From Artemisia argyi (lineage: Eukaryota > Streptophyta > Magnoliopsida > Asterales > Asteraceae), in the NCBI GenBank assembly GCA_030686995.1, contig CM060684.1, positions 10,231,897 to 10,295,896 on the forward strand: 64,000 bases of DNA. The letters run 5' to 3'. The notes under the pieces are model-generated. The model was not told the origin of the DNA. It searched no databases and saw only the letters and a program-made list of their open reading frames with translations. Shown in pieces: positions 55,876 through 64,000 of the stretch. How positions within the stretch are numbered: the first letter of the stretch is position 1; each line of letters begins with the position of its first letter. A program made the position numbers and the translations under genes.

Positions 55876-56703
55876 ATATAAATTAATGTAATATTGACAT
55901 TGGTTAGTCGAGCATAACAAGCCAATGTCCCCAGAACGATCACGAGTATGGTTTCCTGGAAAAAAAGCACCTTTGATGATTCATCATCATACTTATCCTT
56001 TTGATTCTAATACTATGTTAATATAGATATGGATCGAAGTCATTCCATAATTAACTTGTGTTTCTCGTTATTTATGATCAAGCAAGATTACCAATTCATC
56101 TGAGCGTATTTCAGATAGACCTTGGTCATGGCCATGCAAACATCTTGTTAATCCTACGAGTGGACAAACTGTATTAAACTTTAAAATAAATTTGAAGGAA
56201 CCAAATCCTGTATTGACTACAAGCATAACCTATGAACTTCACATCACCTATAAAAATAATCCTTATAACTACCAGTTACGGATAGCGTTAGACTATCTCA
56301 CATAAAACGAGCTACATCCACAGTAGTTACCTGATATCTCAAGTCCGAGGATAAATATTCCTGATTTACTAAATTGACAACATCCATAAATATAATCATG
56401 TAATTGGGATTTTGTCCTATATTCAATATATTCATTCTATTGAATATCATGTGAATTTGGCATGTTCTACGTATCAATATACTTTAAGTATATTATACCA
56501 AAACTCATATTTGTCTTAGTTCAATGATATTCTTATATCATTAATTGACAACAGACTATTTATAATAACTTAAGTTATTAATGGATTAAACAAGCAAATA
56601 TAGGATACAATATTTATAAATGGAAACAAACATAACAAAATATTTCATTTCATTTGAATAATTATTGTTTACAATATACTTTATCCAAATACTAACCACA
56701 AAT
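55876..56703 (-). other. Copia B 3' region between pol and polypurine tract
   Basis: About 830 bp of non-coding AT-rich DNA between the pol stop and the 3' LTR. No gene is seen. Confidence 0.5.
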
Positions 56704-58987
56704 TTACATGAAACTACTAGCTAAACAAAGTCTAATGCAATCAGCATGTTGAGTAAGCTTTTCCTTAGATAAAGCCTTCGTAAATGGATCAGCTAGATTG
56801 TTATCTATGTGAATTTTGAGTAAATTGATTTCACCTATATCGACTTATTCTCGAACATAGTGATATCTTCTAGGAAAATGTCTAGCGCCCTTCATAACTC
56901 CAGGTTCATTGGTGAATGTAACTGCGGCTGAATTGTCACAATACATATTAATAGGTAATTCAATTGACGACATAATACCAAGCCCCGAAATGAATTTCCT
57001 AATCCAAACAGCTTCCATCGCAGCTTTCGATGCAGCAATATACTCAGCTTCTGTAACAGACATAACAATTGTAGTCCGCTTCTTGCTCTTCTAGTCAACT
57101 GCTCATCCATTAATAACAAAGTCATAACCCGTCTTAGACTTTGTATCATCTTTATCAGTTTCAAAGGACGCATCACAGTAACCTGTAACATCAAGTTCTG
57201 CATCTGGATTTCCCCCATACACTAGAAACATATCTTTAGTATTCCTTAAATACTTAAGAATGCTTTTAACAGCGTGTAGTGCTTTCCACATGGATTCTGT
57301 TGATAATGACTGGTCATATTTTGTGCAAACGCCACATCAGGTCACTCGTGGATTGCATTTCCCCATTCATAGCACTCAGCCATTTTTCCTTTTCAGGACT
57401 ATTCATGGCAGCCTTATGACTAGTAGGTTCATTAAGATCCCCTAGTATAGTTTCCTCACACTCTACGTTAAGACATAGACGTTCAGGTGCTTTCACAGAT
57501 CTTCAAGATCTGCGAATGGGTACCACTTCAACTTCAGGTGGAGGACCTAAACTTTCAGGTTCCACAGGAAGTAAGCTAGTGTTTTCAGAAGGTGATGTAT
57601 CTTCATCTTCTAGATCATAAACTCTCCCACTGAATTCTTGAGATATGAGATTCTTTTCAAAGAAATCCCCATACCTAGCCACAATGACTTTATTCTCTGG
57701 TGGAAAGTAAAAGTAGTAACCCATTGTTTCCTTTGGGTATCCTACGAAGATACACTTAACAGATCTCTGTTGGAGTTTATCTGGTGAATCACGTTTAACA
57801 AACGCATCACAAACCAAGACCTTTAAGTAAGAAAAGTTTGGAGCTTTTCATGTCCATAATTCATATGGAGTCTTATCAACCTTCTTAGTTGGAACCATAT
57901 TCAATATGCGAATTGCAGTTTCAAGGGCATAATCCCAAAAGGATAAGGGTAGAGTTGTAAGATTAAATATTGATCGTACCATATCAAGCAAAGTACGATT
58001 CCTCCTTTTAGATACACCATTTTGTTGTGGAGTATAAGGAGTTGTGAGATGATGGACTATACCACACTCAGCTAAAAATTCTTTAAACTCTTGGTTTATA
58101 TATTCACCGCCTCTATCGGATCGAAGAGCCTTAATCTTCTTACCGAGTTGTAATTCTACTTCACTTTTGAAAACCTTGAATGTATTAAAGACTTCATGTT
58201 TATGTTTAAGTAAATAAACCCATAATGACTATAATCATCAGTGAAAGTTATGAAGTAGCTAGCACCGCGTTTTGACACATGTCTAAGTGGACCACATACA
58301 TCAGTGTGTATTAATCCAAGTAGATCTGTAGCCCTTTCCACTTGATCAGAAAAAGGTTTCCTTGTCATCTTTCCAGACATGCTGGATTAACATTTATCAA
58401 ATGATTCATCATTGATCTTTTGCAAAAGCCTATCATGTTGCAACTTTTCCATGCGATCCTTGCCAATATGTGCAAGACGACAATGCTAAAGATAAGACGA
58501 ATCCAAGTTAGACTTGATTCTCTTATTGCTAATGCTATACATAGAATTATTTCTATTGGACCAAGATTTTCCATATCAATTTCAAACACACCATTTAATG
58601 GAATTGCATTAAAGTAAAAAACATTATTTAAAGAAACAAAAATTCCATTATTCATAAATGTGTGAACAAAACCATTATCCAATAACAAAGAAACTGAAAT
58701 AACACCCCTAATAATAGAGGGTGCATAATGACAATTATTTAATACTAGTATCAAACCCGAAGGTAAAACTAAATCGAAATCCCTATGGCTTCAACTGCTG
58801 CACATATGCCATTCCCTACGTACAAGTATCTTTCTCCATAGGCCAGCTTCCGTGCTCCTCTAAGTCCCTGCAATGAATTATAAATGTGAGTACCACATCC
58901 CGTATCATATATCCAGGAATTATTCTTACAAGGAAAAGAAAATAATTCAATCATAAACATACTTGAAGTGCTTCCGTGCTCCTCTAT
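56704..58987 (-). pseudogene. pol: Ty1-copia Pol polyprotein, decayed, RT largely deleted
   Basis: Minus-strand fragments in order: protease (FPCKNNSWIYDTGCGTHIYN with the DTG triad), GAG-pre-integrase remnants (58750-58385), integrase core start (LLGLIHTDVCGPLRHVSKRG) and the post-integrase block (RSVKCIFVGYPKETMGYYFY). A truncated reverse-transcriptase start (MNSPEKEKWLSAMNGEM) follows. The frame then jumps near 57310 straight to the RNase H region (HAVKSILKYLRNTKDMFLVY; SVTEAEYIAASKAAMEAVWI) and the end NLADPFTKALSKEKL at about 56750. Most of the RT, including its YxDD box, is absent. Gag and the 5' LTR are also lost. The left coding edge abuts the broken kinase copy. Confidence 0.85.
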
Positions 58988-59396
58988 TTATAATACCATA
59001 TTTAGCGTACCTTTCATGGTTTTCTTTTATTTCTTTTCGAATGGTAACGTAATCATTTTTTGGGAAAGAATATTCTGGCGAAAAGACAGTGTAAAAAGGG
59101 ATGATGTTTTCATGGTGCAACATGGAAATTATCTGATTAGCCTCTTCAGGGATGATATTTTCATGGTGCAACTTCGAAATTAAGTGATTGCCAGATGCGA
59201 TAATAGCTGTGCAGAGTTCCCATAGATCATAGAGTTCTCCTATGTCGACATGACGAGAATTCTCAAAAAATATCCAATCCTCTGAAAAATCCAGACCTGA
59301 AGAATTTTCAGAAGTTTCCGAATTCTCTGAGGAAGTGTCGTTGATATCCTCCAGAGTACTTTGAAAATTTTGAAGGTTTAAACCTGATGAAGACAT
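58985..59396 (-). pseudogene. Truncated first exon of the tandem kinase gene
   Basis: From MSSSGLNLQNFQSTLED the frame follows the exon at 23338 (acidic tail, RHVDIGELYDLWE, SKLHHENIIP) to the equivalent of YAIINR, then runs into copia B sequence at about 58987. A local tandem duplication repeats the HHENIIP segment (SKLHHENIIPEEANQIISML then HHENIIPFYT). The rest of the kinase domain and all later exons are missing. Its upstream DNA is conserved with that of the intact gene. Confidence 0.85.
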
Positions 59397-59628
59397 TGAT
59401 TTTGATGTTGTTTAGACTTTAGAAGTGAAGTATACCAAAGGCCTTGTGGCCAAGGAATATTGGGAGATAGTTGATTTTGAAAAAGAAGAAAGTAAAGATT
59501 TTATTAGGATCTATGTAAGGAAAATAAGAGGAACTATACGCGGATCTAAATGAAAAACAAAAAATCAGATGCAGAAATGGTCAAACATGATACAATATAA
59601 AAAAATATAGTTTTTTTGCATAAAAAGC

Positions 59629-59630
<2 letters not shown>

Positions 59631-59671
<41 letters not shown>

Positions 59672-59922
59672 GGCGGGTTAGTTGTTAGATGTTAGTAGTT
59701 AGTTGTTGGCTCGAGTTAGTGTCACATACTCGGGCAGAGATACCAACCGCCTCTCCTTAGGGGATAACCCCACTCTTATTCCCGATTCGTCTGATATCAT
59801 TAGAGCTTGTGGTTCTCAAGTGAGGACTTCCCGGTCGGTCACCCAAACCGGTACTACTCTCACTTGAGCTCGCTTAACTACTTAAGCCTTTACCACTAGA
59901 CTACAAGCCCCATGATATAAAA
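59631..59922 (-). mobile_element. tRNA-derived SINE
   Basis: An 11-bp duplication, ATAAAAAGCAG, flanks it (59620-59630 and 59923-59933). The minus strand starts near GGGGCTTGTAGTCTAGTGGT (a box A-like TAGTCTAGTGGT), with a box B-like GGTTTGGGTGACC downstream, and ends in a long A-tail (T-run 59631-59668). The paralogous sequence at 23488 shows the uninterrupted target. Confidence 0.8.
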
Positions 59923-60024
59923 ATAAAAAGCAGGTTGTTGGTATTGGTTCTGTCAGTTAATCTGTTGCAATGAAATAATGCAGCAAAAAATCAGATGATA
60001 CGAGTAGACCCAAAACATACTAAC

Positions 60025-60072
60025 CTCCTGGGTACTTTGAAAATTTTGAAGGTTTAAACCTGAAGAAGACAT
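60025..60072 (-). pseudogene. Second fragment of the kinase first exon (16 codons)
   Basis: The minus strand encodes MSSSGLNLQNFQSTQE from the ATG at 60072, then similarity stops. It lies 0.6 kb upstream of the larger fragment. The leader region was therefore duplicated locally within this copy. Confidence 0.8.
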
Positions 60073-60082
60073 TGTTTTTGAT

Positions 60083-60795
60083 TAGGGATGACAATCGAGT
60101 CGTGTCCGTGTTGACCCACTCGGGTTGGTAAAGGCTTAACCCAAACACGACCCATATATTAATCTTGTCAAAAAACCTCAACCCTAACCCGCAGACACCT
60201 AACATATGTTACCCATTTATGACCCGTGTAACCCGTTTAAATAAACTAGTTAAAAGGGTTAATTACTTAATTAGTTTGAGTGTTGAAGAGTGTAAGTGTT
60301 CAAAGCATAACATATAGATACTAATTGATATTCATTATATATATTCCAGTAGCACTTAAGAAAACATAGATCCACATCCTAAATAAGTACATATATCCTA
60401 TTACGTAGTAGTTCTTAACCTTGACACTAAATTTCCCGCTCAAAGTCTTAGATAGTAGACACTAAATTGAGTAAATTCCCGCTTATAGTTTTTCATATTT
60501 TGGCTTCCAAAGATCCATTCAAAAAATTTCATTTTTGACTTTAATAGCCAAGTTTATTAAAGTTTTACTTTACAAAAGTTATAATCCGTATATTTTATTT
60601 ATTAAAAGTTTAAATATTTAAACGGGTTCACGGGTTGACATGTTTAAAATTACTAAACCAATACATGGCCTATTTATTAAACGGGTTATACGGGTTAACC
60701 TGTTTTTGACCCAAACCTGTTTATCCTCAACCCAAACATGTTTATCTTCGTGTCGTGTCCGTGTCGGTTAGCGTGTCGTGTAATTGACACCCCTA
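60083..60795. mobile_element. hAT-type MITE, 713 bp
   Basis: The ends are TAGGGATGACAATCGAG and, reverse-complemented, TAGGGGTGTCAATTACACGA. A perfect 8-bp duplication, TTTTTGAT, lies at 60075-60082 and 60796-60803. It inserted just upstream of the kinase fragment start codon, in the leader. Non-coding. Confidence 0.9.
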
Positions 60796-61735
60796 TTTTT
60801 GATACCTGTGTTTGGAATACAAGAGGAACTATACGTGGATCTAAATGAAAGAGAAAAACAAAAAATCAGATGGAGAAATGGTCAAACATTGTACAGTATA
60901 AAATAGCCTTTTGCATAAAAAGAAGGTTGTTGATATTGGTTCTGTCAGGTAATCTGTTGCAATGAAATAATGCAATGCGCGTTTTTGTTTGGCACAATCC
61001 CGATCTATTTGACTACACTTGTGAGTTTTGACCCGTTTCACTTGCTAGTAAAAGAATGACTTTATAAAAATATCCCCTATCTTTTATATAAACATCCTCT
61101 ATCTACACGAAGAGTATTTGCGCAATGCGACAATAGATACCTGATAACCATATTTTTTGCGAGCAAATGAATTTTAATTTGAACTTACTTAGTTAGCATG
61201 TTCCAAAATACTATAAAGTAGTAGAGATATGGTTTTCAAAGTATAACGTCTAAATTATTAATAGTGTAAATGATTAACACATTTATTTTTCAAATTTTAT
61301 AATTAAATTGATAGTTATAAGTTTAGTTAGTTTTTCTTATAAACAATTCATTAAAATGTACCATTATTAGAGGACGGTTATATATACTTTAAATTAGACT
61401 TCAATTTTTAGATTTTACATTAATTTTCTACTCTTTTTTTGTATAGTACTATTACTCTTTTTTTTTAAAAAAAAATACATTAAGAGTACTATTTACTGTT
61501 TGTGAAATGTGATTTATTACAAAGAAAGTACTTTAATCGCATGCATAAGATGCTTTAGCTCTTGTCTATTTACTCCGGTTCTTATTTATTCACGGAGAAA
61601 AAGGTGACTTAAGTAGGTATATATTTTAATATCGACTATGCATTTTACACTACAAGAAAAAGTGATTTTACTGACTATTCCGTATATTTTATTTTGGTCA
61701 CTATTTATATGAAAATAGTGACAATATAATTTATA

Positions 61736-61981
61736 CTCCCTTCGTCTATAAATAAATGTTCAGTTTGACTTTTCTGAGTTAAACTGGTTTAACTTTGACC
61801 TTAAATATTTTTTTTATTATATAATACATGATTAAAAAATTATACCATTGAAAAATACACTTAAAACTGAATCTATTTGTATATTTTGTATCAAATATTA
61901 TATAACACTCACAAAAATATTTAACGTCTAAGTTGAACTAATTTGACTTTAAACTGAACATTTATTTAGGGACGGAGGTAG
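61736..61981. mobile_element. Stowaway MITE, 246 bp
   Basis: The ends are CTCCCTTCGTCTATAAATAA and, reverse-complemented, CTACCTCCGTCCCTAAATAA, with TA targets. It is absent from the equivalent position in copy B near 28255. Confidence 0.9.
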
Positions 61982-62192
61982 TAGTAATTATTTTTGGTCA
62001 TGGATAGTAAGTCAGTGACAAAACTTATAAATTGTCACTAAATTACATGCTAGGTGTTTTTAATTTAGAATAGTGTAGAGAAATTTGGTCATTGATATAA
62101 TAAACATTAGTGAGGAAATTTTAGTCATTGTTTCACACATTGTTAATTCTATCAAATGGTTATATAAGGGCAATTAGATAAGGGCAATTAGA

Positions 62193-62327
62193 TAAGGGGT
62201 TGATACTCACACTATTATTTTTTTTATCATTTCACCACAATGTTACACAACTAATGCACATGTTACAAGATGAGATATGCATAATTGTGGTGCAAGAATA
62301 AAAATGAGTGGTTTGAGTATCAATGGC
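62193..62327. mobile_element. Small TIR insertion (about 135 bp)
   Basis: The inverted ends contain TTGATACTCACAC and, reverse-complemented, TTGATACTCAAACC. CAATTAGATA occurs on both sides. Copy B reads straight through near 28445. Edges are approximate. Confidence 0.6.
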
Positions 62328-63227
62328 CAATTAGATATATACTTTCTAAAACTTACATATTCATTAATTTATCCAAAAATCGTAAACACTATCACGCGTT
62401 ACAGATAAAAAGAAAAAGAAAATTGTATAATAGAGAAATATTCAAAATTGCAAATATTTAACTTTCTTTGGTGCAAGTTTTCCTTAAACTTATTATTTAA
62501 TACATAAACTTTCAAACACATTATTAGTTTTTATAAAATGTAAGGATGAAAAAAGAATAACTTAAATATCAAACATCTAGAAAAAGTAACTTAAATAATA
62601 AGAAGAAAACACCGCATTGTTTCAACTTGAAGGGTTAATTTGAGGCTTTCACATCTCTTTTCTTTTGCCAAACTTTTCCTTGAATATCTATTCCCTGATC
62701 CGATTACATTGTCCACAAAAAACACATCCGTGCTGTTGTTTCATTATCCACTCATTTTCATCGATCATAATATTCTTGGGTCTCCAATACGGGAAATCGA
62801 ACAACACAACCATCTCAATCCGATTCTAATCACCTTCTACATCACATTAAACAAAACACTATTATATATTATGCATTAAAAACTTATATTTTAATGAAAC
62901 ATTAAAAAATACAAGTGCCAAATGTCGGAAACAATAGTTATAAAAATTCTCCATTTGTAAATTTAGTGACCAAAGTTTTCGTCACTGATTTTGAAATTAG
63001 AAAAAAAAAGCCACACTCCACATCAATCAAACAATAGTTTTTTATATTAAAAAGGCACAGACCCTAATCTTCAATCCGACCCGAAGTCATATCTCAGTAT
63101 CTCACCACATCTGCCAAAGTCCCAATCATAATCAGAATAATAGAACTTATGATTAATTTACAATGTTTTTAATGCATGTTTTGATATATCTTAGATTTTC
63201 AACAAAAAAGATGAGAGATATGAAATT

Positions 63228-63406
63228 GCCCCTATAACTTAAATCTCACCATCATCTACTACCAATACTGATTCACACAATAACTCAACCTATTTGTTTT
63301 GAACTAGACAATGGCGTAACTGTAACCCACGCGCCACGGGTAAACCACAACGGCAACATCTACCACCAACCGGCTCATACTCAACCAAATTTCTCCATCG
63401 AAAAGG
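63228..63406 (+). other. Third-copy counterpart of the exon-like ORF, with a stop
   Basis: Equivalent to 29328-29513, but an early TAA interrupts the frame after MKLPL. The donor AAG|GTAACA is retained. Unidentified. Confidence 0.3.
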
Positions 63407-63629
63407 TAACATTATCCTTCATCTGTTAGGTTTCATAATTGCTTGAATTCCAAGTCGGTTTATTTTCCTCATTAATGTTCATCGATATTTGCAAAATTAT
63501 AAACGTCATGAAAAAAACTCATTTTGGTAGAAAATGAGAAAAATGTACAAATCAGCCCCTACTTCCCCTCTTTTTTCACACCAAACTACAGGGACCTAAT
63601 TGTATATTTCTTCATTCTTTAGGGAGGTT

Positions 63630-63915
63630 TTGTATCTTCGCACCCTACCCCCTACCCCCACCCCCTCCCGAAAAAAAAATCCCGCAAAAAAAAAATGGCC
63701 AAAAAAATTTTTTTTTTGGACCAAAAATTTATAACTGATGCACCTTTTTATTTTGGTGATCATAGTTATAACTATGATGCACCAATTTTTATAACTGTGT
63801 TGCACTAAAAAAAATGTGCATCAGAGTTACAAAATTTTAGGCCCAAATTTTATTTTTATTTTTTTTGGGGATTTTTTTTTCAGGGGATGGGGGTGGGGGT
63901 GGGGGTAGGGGTATG
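63630..63915. repeat. G/C-rich inverted repeat
   Basis: The left arm has CACCCTACCCCCTACCCCCA and the right arm TGGGGGTGGGGGTAGGGG. Between them are mirrored A/T tracts and TAACTGATGCACC / GGTGCATCAGAGTTA-type blocks. The arms can pair and both can form quadruplexes. No target duplication is evident. Confidence 0.7.
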
Positions 63916-63948
63916 TTTCAAAACTTACCCCTGAAGTTTGAGAAGTTT

Positions 63949-63951
63949 CAA

Positions 63952-64000
<49 letters not shown>
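63949..64000. repeat. (ATT)n microsatellite at window end
   Basis: An uninterrupted ATT run reaches the window edge. Confidence 0.95.

Larger units (their letters stand above)
60804..63509. repeat. Segmental-duplication unit, copy C
   Basis: Collinear with 23400-29620 minus the insertions in that copy (MITE, Stowaway, FB1). It ends at 63509 where unrelated sequence begins. It holds its own insertions at 61736-61981 and about 62193-62327. Confidence 0.85.

Overview
This window is nuclear DNA from a flowering plant. It is AT-rich, has GT-AG introns, and is dominated by plant-type transposons: Ty1-copia, LINE with DUF4283-type ORF1, hAT, PIF/Harbinger, Mutator-like, Stowaway, Helitron and SINE. 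A composite-family (Asteraceae-like) eudicot is my guess from the style of the Helitron and copia sequences. I could not test it.

The only large gene that looks intact is on the minus strand at 19111-23338. Four exons join in frame into a predicted protein of about 978 residues. Exons 1 and 2 each encode one degenerate protein-kinase domain, exon 3 encodes one intact kinase domain, and exon 4 is a short tail. This pseudokinase-pseudokinase-kinase layout is that of plant tandem kinase proteins, several of which are immune receptors. Its first exon and upstream DNA recur as a broken copy at 58985-63507. The far end of the same unit also appears at 1-205, so the window cuts through a tandem segmental duplication. 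A second, small gene of 118 codons (31284-37056, plus strand) has a 5.2-kb last intron holding an LTR retroelement. A third candidate is an acidic, disordered protein (47162-47635, plus strand).

Layout. 1-5790: unit end, palindromic MITE, AT microsatellites and a Helitron-like element. 6460-7740: captured gene fragments, one SH3P-like. 7926-11577: copia gag without pol. 11993-17871: Mutator-like, hAT and two Harbinger elements. 18018-18340: CTCGCC-rich array. 19111-23338: tandem kinase gene. 23620-27596: two MITEs and a 3.4-kb fold-back element. 27600-29650: rest of the duplicated unit. 29946-30920: Pif1/Helitron helicase pseudogene. 31284-37056: small gene with LTR element 33930-36493 in its intron. 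37314-45165: a nest of a TIR element, a second fold-back element, a LINE and a solo LTR. 45179-47635: hAT MITE, tandemly duplicated leader and acidic-protein gene. 47867-49184: third Harbinger element. 49566-53878: decayed hAT transposase between long direct repeats. 55112-58987: decayed copia. 58985-63507: broken kinase copy with a SINE and MITEs. 63630-63915: G/C-rich inverted repeat.

Most insertions can be dated relative to one another from target-site duplications, nesting and empty sites in the paralogous copy. The window is therefore a readable record of transposition around a candidate resistance-type gene cluster.
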